A stretch of DNA of 18,533 nucleotides, taken from assembly GCA_946612185.1 (NCBI GenBank), contig CAMOEP010000010.1:1-18533 (forward strand). The letters run 5' to 3'. The position numbers and the translations under genes were made by a program. A model generated the notes under the pieces. The model did not search any database and was not told the origin of the DNA. It saw only the letters and a program-made list of their open reading frames with translations. Positions 6,543 through 14,185 of the stretch are shown one piece after another. Numbering within the stretch: the first letter of the stretch is position 1; each line of letters starts with the position of its first letter. This stretch comes from an uncultured Ruminococcus sp. (GTDB lineage: Bacteria > Bacillota > Clostridia > Oscillospirales > Ruminococcaceae).

Positions 6543-7916
6543 ATGTTACACTTTGAATCTATTAACCATTCCAAAATAGAAAAGTACATGGCAGCCATGT
6601 TATCCGGCGATGAGAAAAAGTTACCCAATAACCAGAAAATGCTGATAGAAGGGGTAAAATGCGTTAAGGTAGTCAAGAAGAAGATAGTACCTGTTAGCGC
6701 TAAGAAAGAAGCCGAAGAAGTTTTCGAGCTTGAAACTCCCACCGAGGACGCAAAACAGGAGCAGGAAGAAACCGGAGAAGTTTCCGAAGCCGATACAGTC
6801 AAGGAACAGCCTGAGCCTGAAACTCCCACCGAGGACGCAAAACAGGAGCAGGAAGAAGCTGAGGAAGTTTCCGAAGCCGATACAGCCGAGAAACAGCCTG
6901 AACCTGAGACTCCCACCGAGTACGTAAAACAGGAGCAGGAAGAAACCGGAGAAGTATCCGAAGCCGATGCAGCCGATGAACAGCCTGAAACTCCTGCCGA
7001 GGACGCAAAACAGGAGCAGGAAGAAACCGAGGAAGTTTCCGAAGCCGATGCAGTCAAGGAACAGCCTGAGCCTGAAACTCCCACCGAGGACGCAAAACCT
7101 GAGCAGGAAGAAACCGGGGAAGTTTCCGAAGCCGATACAGCCAATGAACAGCCTGAGCCTGAAACTCCTGCTGATGATACACCTGGAAATGTTATCTTCG
7201 ACCACTTTCTGACTAACGACTACGTTATATCTGAATACTCCGAGCCAGATGCAATTCCCGGTTTAAGAGCCCTTACATATAAAATAGGCGCACATTACAA
7301 CAGGCTTGCACCGTTCCTTCAAGAAGCGAGAAAAGCTATCAGTAACAAGCAGCTTCATGAAAAAACAGTGAGCATAAGCATAAATGACAGCGACAAGCCC
7401 ATTTATAACGATCTGCTTACCGTTATGAGAAAGTACGGCTTACTGACCAAGCACAACATTGAAAAGAACCGCCTGACCGCAACGATCAGCCCTGTTCCCA
7501 GAGTTCAGAGTTACCTTGGCGGCAAATGGCTGGAGCTGTTCTCAACCTACATATTCGAGGAAGTTGTAGGGGATTTCGCTAAGTCCAGAGGTCTTGACTA
7601 TGAGATACTCATGAACGTTAAGGTCACTCTGATAAAGTCCAAGGGAAACTGCGCTCACGAACTGGACAGCGTTATCTCTGTCGGTGACAAGTGCTTCGCT
7701 TTTGAAGCCAAGAGTGGCAGCAATTTCAACGACTACGCTAAACTCTACAAGACCCTCAAGGAACTTGCTTTCGTGCCTGACCGCTATCTTCTTCTCCAGC
7801 CTACACTGGAAGATGATACTGCGCTGACACTTCAGTACTTCTATGAATTCTTTGTTACCAATATGCAGAACTTCAAGAATGTCACCAGAGAAATGCTTGA
7901 GAAGGCATTCGCATAA
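6543..7916 (+). CDS. PD-(D/E)xK nuclease, DUF1887/Card1-like C-terminus, with acidic repeat linker
   Basis: 457 residues. The N-terminal 60 residues are basic and unrecognised. Residues 64-206 are five tandem acidic repeats rich in E, P, Q and T, almost certainly disordered. Residues about 216-320 look like a small winged-helix domain (YNRLAPFLQEARKAI; KYGLLTKHNI). The C-terminal nuclease has WLE (Glu331), ELD (Asp375) and FEAKSG (Glu388, Lys390), the PD-(D/E)xK core, and its GGKWLE...ELD...EAK order resembles DUF1887 proteins such as Card1/Can2. No CARF sensor domain is seen. Start ATG 6543 has AAGGGG seven to nine bases upstream; an in-frame GTG at 6498 is rejected because it lies in the RNA stem. 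The winged-helix gene follows after 13 bases. DNA or RNA cleavage is inferred from the motif only. Confidence 0.7.
   Translation: MLHFESINHSKIEKYMAAMLSGDEKKLPNNQKMLIEGVKCVKVVKKKIVPVSAKKEAEEVFELETPTEDAKQEQEETGEVSEADTVKEQPEPETPTEDAKQEQEEAEEVSEADTAEKQPEPETPTEYVKQEQEETGEVSEADAADEQPETPAEDAKQEQEETEEVSEADAVKEQPEPETPTEDAKPEQEETGEVSEADTANEQPEPETPADDTPGNVIFDHFLTNDYVISEYSEPDAIPGLRALTYKIGAHYNRLAPFLQEARKAISNKQLHEKTVSISINDSDKPIYNDLLTVMRKYGLLTKHNIEKNRLTATISPVPRVQSYLGGKWLELFSTYIFEEVVGDFAKSRGLDYEILMNVKVTLIKSKGNCAHELDSVISVGDKCFAFEAKSGSNFNDYAKLYKTLKELAFVPDRYLLLQPTLEDDTALTLQYFYEFFVTNMQNFKNVTREMLEKAFA
6732..7160 (+). repeat. Five in-frame tandem repeats of 87 bp (one 81 bp)
   Basis: Codons 64-206 of the nuclease gene repeat five times. 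Each unit is 29 residues and starts ETPTEDAKQEQEE, then GEVSEAD and EQPEP. The third unit is two residues shorter (EQP then ET). Units differ by a few substitutions, so the array is not brand new but is still prone to copy-number change. It produces long but meaningless open frames on the opposite strand. Confidence 0.95.
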
Positions 7917-7929
7917 GGAGGAAACAACT

Positions 7930-8871
7930 ATGATAAAGAACAAGTACTCAAATCCTGCTAACTACCAGTCTCTCCCTGATCCTCAGGGGGAGACAAGCTC
8001 TGCCGGATACATATTCACATCTGTAGCCAATGAGAAACTTGACTACGACACTAAGGGAGTGCTGAGATATCCCGGCAATATTTCAGCGCTTCTGCAATCT
8101 CCTCTTGACCAGTTCGAGAGACACATTCTCGGCATTATCGGAACATACAGCTATATCACCACTGGTATGATTTCCGACTGCCTGAACCTTATGGGAATCC
8201 CCTCCGACGAGGATTCCGTCATCAAAGCCGCTGAACATATGAGAAAAACCGGTCTGATACACTCCTTCCGCTTCAAGGACGCAGATACCGGCGAGACAAG
8301 CACTTATATGGTTCATATACTCACAAAAGCAGCCGGCGAGAATGCCCTCCATTCACTTTGCGTACCTATGGAGCCGCTGGATAATTTCAACGTTGTGGCT
8401 GACCCTGCCATAGTCAAGCGTAATCTTGCTGTGAACCATATCATAATAGAGTACCTGAAGAATATGCCTATTGCTGACATGGACAAGTCCAAGCGATTTT
8501 CAGTAATTGATAAGTCAACCAGAGAGGGCGTATCTGCAAGACCCTCCCTGACTATTACCTTCGCAGATGGCAGCAGAATTTTCTATGAAGTAGTCAGAAA
8601 ACTCGATTTCTGGAAAACCGACCTGGAGAACAAAATTATCCGCTACAAGAGAATACAGGACAACTGCGACGCTGACAACGAATGTCCTCCAATAATATTC
8701 TGCTGCGAAAACGCTGAAAATGCATGGGAGGTATACGAAATGGTGTCCCGCATCGGACTGCAAGCAATGTTCACCCATGACCAGCTTCTCTGCGGCATCA
8801 GTTTCAAGAGCCATATTTTCAACTTCAACAAGAACGGCAGCGTCAATTACTACAGAATGATACTCGATTGA
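7930..8871 (+). CDS. Replication-relaxation-like winged-helix protein (313 aa)
   Basis: Start ATG 7930 follows AAGGAGG by 7 bases, and that site overlaps the end of the nuclease gene, so the pair is an operon. Residues about 60-135 look like a winged-helix domain (FERHILGIIGTYSYITTGMI; HMRKTGLIHSFRF). Residues about 165-300 form an alpha/beta domain with RPSLTITFADGSRIFYEVVRK, like the nuclease-fold C-terminal half of replication-relaxation proteins (PF13814) of Bacillota and Actinobacteria mobile elements. A catalytic ExK is not evident (Glu220 is followed by Val-Val), so it may be non-catalytic and bind DNA only. Family assignment is from overall pattern. In conjugative elements such proteins often sit beside VirD4-like ATPases, as here. 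Confidence 0.55.
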   Translation: MIKNKYSNPANYQSLPDPQGETSSAGYIFTSVANEKLDYDTKGVLRYPGNISALLQSPLDQFERHILGIIGTYSYITTGMISDCLNLMGIPSDEDSVIKAAEHMRKTGLIHSFRFKDADTGETSTYMVHILTKAAGENALHSLCVPMEPLDNFNVVADPAIVKRNLAVNHIIIEYLKNMPIADMDKSKRFSVIDKSTREGVSARPSLTITFADGSRIFYEVVRKLDFWKTDLENKIIRYKRIQDNCDADNECPPIIFCCENAENAWEVYEMVSRIGLQAMFTHDQLLCGISFKSHIFNFNKNGSVNYYRMILD

Positions 8872-8877
8872 TGTCAT

Positions 8878-8983
8878 AAAACCGTATTCAAGTACGACGC
8901 TGATACAGAAGTCTTATGCCATGGTATTTCTGATCTATCGTCAGAAGTACTGTGGCATTTCTGTTGACAATACAGCGGTTTTT
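8878..8983 (+). terminator. Long structured hairpin ending the nuclease operon
   Basis: An outer stem AAAACCG (8878-8884) with CGGTTTT (8976-8982), extended by TATT/AATA, encloses a long hairpin. The inner arms 8916-8933 and 8941-8958 pair over 18 bases without a gap (3 are G-T wobbles) around a 7-base loop. CAGAA (8906-8910) with TTCTG (8959-8963) continues it after a bulge. The T-rich tail suits a terminator for the upstream pair of genes. The size (106 bp) is large for one, so a small palindromic mobile repeat is an alternative. Confidence 0.6.
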
Positions 8984-9084
8984 ATTTTCAAGGGAATTTT
9001 TTCGGAAAAGTAAAAAATACTTCCTCATAATTGTAAATACACCGTAAGACAAATCCGTATACACACAATAGGAAAGGAACTTTT

Positions 9085-9672
9085 ATGAATATTCAGGTAA
9101 AATCAAGCAACGGCATCACACTTGTTCCTGCTGAGTCAAGACTCTTATCTGACAGGAAAATATTTATCGAGGGGGAGATAAATGAAAAGACAGCATTGGA
9201 GTTCCTCAAACAGATGATGATACTCGTCAAGGAGGATAAGAATCTTCCCATTGATGTGCTGATAAACTCACCCGGCGGCAAGATCAATTCCGGACTGATG
9301 ATGTATGACGTGATACAGTCCTGTGAAGCAACCGTGAGAATGTTCTGCATTGGCGGCGCTTACAGTATGGCAGCAGTACTTTTCGCCAGCGGCAAACACG
9401 GCAGATTCATGCTTCCCAACAGTGAACTGATGCTTCACGAGCCTCTTATAAGCAACGGTGTCAGCGGAAACGCATCTTCCATACAGTCCATATCCGAAAG
9501 TCTCCTTGCCACAAGGGAGAAGATGAACGGTATCCTCGCAAAGCATACCGGCAAGACTGTTGAGGAGATAGAGGAAGCTACCCGTTTCGACCACTACTAT
9601 TCCGCAGAAGAAAGCATAGCATTTGGTCTGGCAGATGAGATAGCCGGATTTGAGAAGATAATGGAGGGCTAA
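9085..9672 (+). CDS. ClpP-like serine peptidase (S14 family)
   Basis: 195 residues, the normal length for mature ClpP. The catalytic triad is complete: Ser94 in GGAYSMAA, His118 in LMLHEP, Asp169 in TRFDHYYSAEE. The oxyanion NSPGG is at 61-65. It differs from housekeeping ClpP (which has GQAASM and MIHQP), so it is a divergent accessory copy like those encoded by phages and integrative elements. AGGAAAGGAA precedes ATG 9085. The ATPase gene begins one base after its stop, so the two are co-translated and may act together. ClpP needs a partner unfoldase for folded substrates. The neighbour is a VirD4-like ATPase and not a Clp ATPase, so a physical partnership is speculative. The role could also be processing of an element-encoded protein. 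Confidence 0.85.
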   Translation: MNIQVKSSNGITLVPAESRLLSDRKIFIEGEINEKTALEFLKQMMILVKEDKNLPIDVLINSPGGKINSGLMMYDVIQSCEATVRMFCIGGAYSMAAVLFASGKHGRFMLPNSELMLHEPLISNGVSGNASSIQSISESLLATREKMNGILAKHTGKTVEEIEEATRFDHYYSAEESIAFGLADEIAGFEKIMEG

Positions 9673-9673
9673 G

Positions 9674-10960
9674 ATGAAAGATAAAATGATATTGGGAGAA
9701 AACATCGAGTTCACCACCGACAGCGAGATAACAGGGGTAAATAATAACGTTATCGTATGCGCCGGAAGCGGCTGCGGAAAAACACTGTCAATAGTTGACC
9801 CAAGGCTTCTGAATACATACGATTCCAGCCTTATCGTCACTGTCACAAAGCGCAGGCTGGTATACCAGTACACTCAGATGTTCAAGAAAAGAGGCTACAA
9901 CGTACTCGACCTTAACTTCGTAAAGCCCCAGAACAGCAACATTGCCTTTGACCCCTTGAAGTACATAAAAAGCTACACCGACATAACCTTCATTGCTGAG
10001 TCCATAGTCAAGGCGAACCCCCGGAAAGAACATACTACTGCTGACCCTTTCTGGGACGATAACTCTGTAAGTCTGCTGTCCGCACTTATCGCATACACAA
10101 TGGGAGAAAACAAGGACGCAACCTTCGATGACGTTATTGAGATGTTCACACGCATGACTATTGAAGAAGACGGAACAGGTATCACTACCAATTTGGACAG
10201 AAAGTTTGAAAATACAAACACCTTTGCCAAAAACCGCTGGCGTTCATTCCGTTCACTCCCCATGAAGACCGCAAGCTGCGTATTCTCCACACTCAGCACC
10301 ACTATCGACATGATGTTCACCCCTGAACTGCGCAAGATAATCAATGCCCAGAAAACCGTTGACTTTGAGCGAATCGCAAAGGAAAAGACCGTCCTTTTCG
10401 TGACCACCTCCGCAGTAAATCCCGTGCTGAACCTTTTCGTGAATATGTTCTACGCCCAGGCTATCAAGCAGCTTTTCGAGATAGGCGAGGCTATGCCCGA
10501 CGGCAGACTTCCCATACCCGTAAGCATAATCTGCGATGATTTCGCCACCGGCAGCCGTATCCTGAATTTCCCTGAGTACATATCAATATTCAGAGAAAAG
10601 GGGATATCAGTTACTTTGCTGGTTCAGAGCGAGTCACAGCTTGCATCAATTTACGGTGCAGATGATTCTACGACCATAATCAACAACTGCGATACCTACG
10701 TCTACATGGGCGGAATGGACATCAAGACCGCCAGAAACATCAGCGAGCGCATCGACCGTCCCCTTGACGAAGTGCTTTATATGCCCGTGGGAAAGGTGAT
10801 GATATTCCGCAGAGGACAGCGCCCCATTCAGACAAACAGGTACGACATATTCCATGACCCTGAATTTCTCAAGGAAAAGAAGGTCTATGAAAGCAGAGTC
10901 GTATTGGAAAAGCTTGTGAAATCCGCAGCAGAGTACAAGATCCAGACATCAGTGATGTAG
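9674..10960 (+). CDS. VirD4/TraG-like coupling ATPase without membrane domain
   Basis: 428 residues. Walker A GSGCGKT is at 31-37. Walker B is IPVSIICDDFATG (281-293), followed by the family motif ...FREKGISVTLLVQSESQL... (306-323) with the Gln of a coupling-protein motif III. An all-alpha insert lies between about 120 and 220. Two things are unusual: there are no N-terminal transmembrane helices, and Walker B reads DD (288-289) where DE is common. Coupling proteins bring DNA-protein complexes to a type IV secretion channel; no relaxase or channel genes lie in this window. The ATG follows the ClpP stop by one base, with GGAGGG just upstream. The TAG stop codon is the first three bases of the MITE-like element at 10958-11122, so the C-terminus may have been trimmed or altered by insertion. 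Confidence 0.8.
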   Translation: MKDKMILGENIEFTTDSEITGVNNNVIVCAGSGCGKTLSIVDPRLLNTYDSSLIVTVTKRRLVYQYTQMFKKRGYNVLDLNFVKPQNSNIAFDPLKYIKSYTDITFIAESIVKANPRKEHTTADPFWDDNSVSLLSALIAYTMGENKDATFDDVIEMFTRMTIEEDGTGITTNLDRKFENTNTFAKNRWRSFRSLPMKTASCVFSTLSTTIDMMFTPELRKIINAQKTVDFERIAKEKTVLFVTTSAVNPVLNLFVNMFYAQAIKQLFEIGEAMPDGRLPIPVSIICDDFATGSRILNFPEYISIFREKGISVTLLVQSESQLASIYGADDSTTIINNCDTYVYMGGMDIKTARNISERIDRPLDEVLYMPVGKVMIFRRGQRPIQTNRYDIFHDPEFLKEKKVYESRVVLEKLVKSAAEYKIQTSVM

Positions 10961-11122
10961 GACGTGTTGACACTAATCCTAAAGCGCATCTTTTTGGCAG
11001 AATTTTACGCATACTGCGTCGATAAAACTTGCCGGGCGACAGCCCGCCTGCATTTTATCTTCTTGTCTGCGTAGAAATTCTGCTCAAAAATCTGCGCATT
11101 ATTATAGTGTCAACACGCCCTA
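10958..11122. mobile_element. MITE-like palindromic element (165 bp)
   Basis: Terminal inverted repeats of 18 bp, TAGGACGTGTTGACACTA (10958-10975) and its complement at 11105-11122, differ at one base. The TA at each outer end could be a target-site duplication, as with IS630/Tc1-type transposases. The inside is also a long imperfect palindrome: GCGCA...CAGAATTTTACGCA pairs with TGCGTAGAAATTCTG...TGCGC, and the centre has GATAAAA/TTTTATC and GGGC-GACA-GCCC. There is no open frame for a transposase. The left end overlaps the stop codon of the ATPase gene. Confidence 0.7.
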
Positions 11123-11128
11123 ATATAT

Positions 11129-11170
11129 AATGCCCCTGAGTACTGCAAAGAACCCAGGGGCATTGTTGTT
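11129..11170 (+). terminator. Terminator after the ClpP-ATPase pair
   Basis: A 10-bp perfect stem AATGCCCCTG (11129-11138) with CAGGGGCATT (11155-11164), followed by a T-rich stretch on the plus strand. It lies between two converging genes and probably also ends the flavodoxin transcript, although the minus-strand tail is less T-rich. Confidence 0.8.
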
Positions 11171-11227
11171 TATTTGTAAAGCGACAGCACTCAAATGCTC
11201 CGGGGCATGATTACTGCACAGCTTTTC

Positions 11228-11710
11228 TCAGAGCATTGCGGTTTCGAGCCACTTTGTCAAAGCGTCCACAGAAGGAGCGCCGTTTAACATTCTTCCGTCC
11301 TTGACCACGGTACTGTCAGGGAGTATTTCCCTCAGATCAGCGGCAGTCTTACCTAAGCTGCTGCTTCCTGACGTTGCGAACAGTACAATCTTTTTGCCCG
11401 AAAAATCGGCACTTTCAAGGAAAGTCTTAACGATAGTAGGAGCAGTGTACCACCACACAGGGAAGCACAGGAAAATGGTGTCATAGCTTGCGATATCGGC
11501 AGAAACAGGAACTATAGCAGGACGGGAATTCCTGTCATTCATCTCCACGCTGCTGCGTGAGGACTTGTTCTGCCAGTTGAGATCATCGGAAGTATAAGGC
11601 ACAGCCGGCTTTATCTCCACGATATCAGCTTTAGCGGCCTTGGCGAGACTCTCAGCAGCAGAAGCGGTAGTGCCTGTAGCGCTGAAATATGCGACCAGGA
11701 TTTTGTTCAT
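11228..11710 (-). CDS. Flavodoxin
   Basis: 160 residues, typical of the Flavodoxin_4 group. The FMN phosphate loop is SATGTTASAAE (residues 10-20), and the ring-binding region is FPVWWYTAPTIVKTFLE, the usual short-chain flavodoxin pattern with W-W-Y. There is no signal peptide, so it is cytosolic; it probably carries electrons in anaerobic redox reactions or acts as a quinone or nitro-reductase-like protein. It stands alone, with its own consensus promoter (11746-11774) and an AGGAGTG site before ATG 11710. The next gene in the same direction is a cell-surface protein with its own terminator, so this is a single-gene unit. Confidence 0.88.
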   Translation of the reverse strand: MNKILVAYFSATGTTASAAESLAKAAKADIVEIKPAVPYTSDDLNWQNKSSRSSVEMNDRNSRPAIVPVSADIASYDTIFLCFPVWWYTAPTIVKTFLESADFSGKKIVLFATSGSSSLGKTAADLREILPDSTVVKDGRMLNGAPSVDALTKWLETAML

Positions 11711-11745
11711 AACGTATCACTCCTTTGTTAGAATTGTATAGATAT

Positions 11746-11774
11746 ATTATAGCAGTACCATTTTGATTTGTCAA
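11746..11774 (-). promoter_or_regulatory. Consensus promoter of the flavodoxin gene
   Basis: On the minus strand TTGACA (plus 11769-11774), 17 bases, TATAAT (plus 11746-11751): a perfect sigma-A match, about 35 bases before the start codon. No operator is obvious. Confidence 0.85.
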
Positions 11775-11916
11775 GAGTGTTTATGAAATTTATTTGACCA
11801 TTTGGAGTTTTCAGGTGTGTTATAAGTGAAAGAGGTGGAACACTAAAAAATGCAGCAGATAAGTTCACTGTCAGCAGTGAAAGGGTTCGGGAAGCAGTTC
11901 ACCCACCGAATAACGC

Positions 11917-11948
11917 AAAAAAGGCAGCTTTTAAGGGCTGCCCTTTTT
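11917..11948 (-). terminator. Terminator after the LRR-dockerin gene
   Basis: GGCAGC (11923-11928) pairs with GCTGCC (11937-11942), flanked by A and T runs on both sides, so it can work in both directions. It lies 12 bases past the stop of the LRR-dockerin gene. A second 7-bp hairpin, TTCACTG / CAGTGAA, is at 11864-11881. Confidence 0.8.
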
Positions 11949-11959
11949 GTATGTGTAGA

Positions 11960-13978
11960 TCACTTAGTTTTCATCTTGCCCTTGATCTCAGCGAAATCGA
12001 AGGCATTAAGTCTGCCGTCGCCATTCAGGTCAGCAGCTACCCAATCGCCAAGAGAAGTGTCAGGAACACCCATGAGGTACTTCTGGAGAACAACTGCATC
12101 GGCTACACTGAACTTGCCGTCCATATTGCAGTCGCCGCCGAAATCCTGGTTAGAAGCGCTTATCTGCACGAAAGTTCTGCCAAATTCCTTTGCGTAGTCC
12201 TGGGCAGGGGAATCGGGCTGACCGTAAATAATAGCGGTGGAGTTGATAGTTCCGTCAGCCAGCGAGAGGTTGGTGGACTCACCGTTTATGTAAACTCTCT
12301 TTAAGGCGTCGCAATTCTCGAATGCATAATCGCCCACGTTAGAAACACTTTCAGGAATGGTAATATCATGCAGTGAATCACACTCAGAGAAAGCGTAGTC
12401 AGAGATAACGGAAACGCCCTCTGAAATCGCAACATTTTTCAGTTTATCACAAAAAGCGAACGCATATGAGCCGATAGTGGTAACATTTTTGGGAATGGTA
12501 ATATCAACAAGACTGTTGCAGCGGAAGAACGCCTCGTCATCAATGACCAGCAGGGAATCAGGGAGACTTATGTCGGTCAGACTGCCGCAATCATAGAAGG
12601 AGTTCTTCTGAATGGCGACAACTCCCTCCGGGATATCTATTTTTGCCAGTGAATAACACTCACGGAAAGCGCCGTCACCGATAGTTTCAACAGCTTCGGA
12701 GAAAGTAACGTCTGTCAGACTTGAACAGCCACTGAACATCTCGTCAGAAACGAGGGTAACGTCTTTGGGAAACTTGAACTTGCTCAGATTCTCACAATCT
12801 GCAAAAGCATTATTGCCGATAGTAGTAACGCTGTCCGGAATATCAATGGTAACGAGACTATCACAGTTACAGAAAGCAGATTCACCGATATACTCGATAG
12901 TATCAGGGAGAACTACTTTGCTAAGAGAGGTGCAGTTACCGAAAAGTGTTGACTCGATAGAAGTTACAGACTCCGGGATAGTTATTTCCGTAAGACCTGG
13001 GCAGTTTGCAAAAGCGCTGTCACCGATGACTGCCAGGTTATTATTCAGAGAAACGTTTGAAAGTGAAACGCAGCTATCAAAAGCACCGCCGCCAATGACC
13101 TTAACAGAATCCGGCTGAATAAACTCTTTCAGCTTGGAGCAGCCTTCAAAAGCAGCATCTCCGATATCTGTAACGCCCTCAGGGATAGTGATGTTTGCAA
13201 GGCTTGTACAGCTTTTGAAAGTACCGTCGCCTATATCTTTCAGAGTTGACGGCAGGGTTATTTTGGAAAGACTTGAACAATAGCTGAATGCGCCGATAGC
13301 TCTGCCCTCACCGAACTCATAATGACCGTCCAGATGAACCACGCCCTCAGGAATGGTCACACTTTTAAGAGATGAACAACTGCTGAAAGCCTTCGCCTCG
13401 ATAGTAACTACACTATCAGGGATAGTAACACTTGAAAGTGCGCTGCAAAAGGTCAGAGTACCCTCGCTTATGCGCTCTATGCCCTTAGGGAATGTGAACT
13501 TGCTGAGTTTATAGCAGTGTTCAAAAGCACATTCGCCAATAAATGCAACGCTTTCCGGTATCTTCACGCTGACCAGCGAAGTGCAGTAACTAAATGCAAA
13601 ACCTCTTATTTCGGTAATGCCGTCCGGGATAGTAACTGACACGACCTTGTCATTATCAGAGAAAGCACGCTCACCGATAGATGTTACCTTAACGCCACTG
13701 ATCTCGGACGGAATAGTAACAGTTGCCGCAGTACCGGTGTACTCCAGGATAGCAGCGTCTTTTTCGCCGGTGAACACCTTTTCACCGTTTTCATCGTAGT
13801 CGAAAGTGGCGTAGATCTCGTATCTGAAATGGTCTTTAGTCTCACCCTCCTCAGCAACGTCCACATAAGCAGCATCTGCTCTTAAAGGAGTGATGAGAGA
13901 CTGCGACTGAACAACTGGTGCGCTGCCGCATAATACTGTCAGAGCAGCAAGCATTGATAAAACATTTTTGCATTTCAT
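11960..13978 (-). CDS. Secreted BspA-like leucine-rich-repeat protein with C-terminal dockerin
   Basis: 672 residues. The start MKCKNVLSMLAALTVLCGSA is a signal peptide, probably cut after an ADA site near residue 36. Residues about 106-576 hold 20 LRR_5 (BspA-type, PF13306) repeats of about 23 residues, pattern FxxCxSLxxVTIPxxVxxIGxxA. One repeat near residues 198-230 is longer by about 10 residues. Residues 613-672 are a type I dockerin with two calcium loops (DCNMDGKFSVADA and DLNGDGRLNAFDF). A dockerin plugs into a cohesin of the cellulosome scaffold, so the LRR stack is placed on the cell-surface complex, where it may bind plant or host material or other proteins. No catalytic domain is present. 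GAGGGGGA precedes ATG 13978. Confidence 0.92.
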   Translation of the reverse strand: MKCKNVLSMLAALTVLCGSAPVVQSQSLITPLRADAAYVDVAEEGETKDHFRYEIYATFDYDENGEKVFTGEKDAAILEYTGTAATVTIPSEISGVKVTSIGERAFSDNDKVVSVTIPDGITEIRGFAFSYCTSLVSVKIPESVAFIGECAFEHCYKLSKFTFPKGIERISEGTLTFCSALSSVTIPDSVVTIEAKAFSSCSSLKSVTIPEGVVHLDGHYEFGEGRAIGAFSYCSSLSKITLPSTLKDIGDGTFKSCTSLANITIPEGVTDIGDAAFEGCSKLKEFIQPDSVKVIGGGAFDSCVSLSNVSLNNNLAVIGDSAFANCPGLTEITIPESVTSIESTLFGNCTSLSKVVLPDTIEYIGESAFCNCDSLVTIDIPDSVTTIGNNAFADCENLSKFKFPKDVTLVSDEMFSGCSSLTDVTFSEAVETIGDGAFRECYSLAKIDIPEGVVAIQKNSFYDCGSLTDISLPDSLLVIDDEAFFRCNSLVDITIPKNVTTIGSYAFAFCDKLKNVAISEGVSVISDYAFSECDSLHDITIPESVSNVGDYAFENCDALKRVYINGESTNLSLADGTINSTAIIYGQPDSPAQDYAKEFGRTFVQISASNQDFGGDCNMDGKFSVADAVVLQKYLMGVPDTSLGDWVAADLNGDGRLNAFDFAEIKGKMKTK

Positions 13979-14038
13979 GATGATAATTCCCCCTCAATAA
14001 AAAAATCATATATGACGATATATTTTTTATCTTCTTTC

Positions 14039-14067
14039 ATTATACTTCTTTTTTTCCGGAATATCAA
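14039..14067 (-). promoter_or_regulatory. Promoter of the LRR-dockerin gene
   Basis: On the minus strand TTGATA (plus 14062-14067), 17 bases, TATAAT (plus 14039-14044), about 60 bases before the start codon. The leader at 14000-14028 contains an A-T-rich quasi-palindrome of uncertain meaning. Confidence 0.7.
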
Positions 14068-14122
14068 TACTCATTGGCAAAATTAACAAATTGTACACAA
14101 TTATGCCAAAAGCAAAAAAATC

Positions 14123-14151
14123 TTGAAATTTCCGCAGGAATATTGTATAAT
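14123..14151 (+). promoter_or_regulatory. Promoter of the sugar-uptake operon
   Basis: TTGAAA (14123-14128), 17 bases, TATAAT (14146-14151), about 35 bases before the start of the solute-binding lipoprotein. It is divergent from the LRR-dockerin promoter, about 55 bases away. No clear operator was seen. Confidence 0.75.
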
Positions 14152-14185
14152 AAAAGTATCATTATGTTTAGAGGGAATTGAGAGT

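Noticed and set aside
6732..7160. Tandem repeats as a possible CRISPR array
   Set aside because: The units are adjacent, in frame, and have no unique spacers; they code for an acidic linker.
6353..7205. Long minus-strand frames (263 and 194 residues) opposite the nuclease repeats
   Set aside because: They repeat only because the 87-bp plus-strand units lack stops on the other strand; low-complexity Ser/Cys or Phe/Leu runs with no start signals.
11850..12197. Plus-strand 115-residue frame crossing the LRR terminator
   Set aside because: It runs through a terminator hairpin and opposite the dockerin coding sequence; no convincing ribosome site spacing.
14000..14028. A-T-rich quasi-palindrome in the leader of the LRR-dockerin gene, as an attenuator
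   Set aside because: All pairs are A-U with a bulge, so the fold would be unstable; it may simply reflect AT-rich leader sequence.
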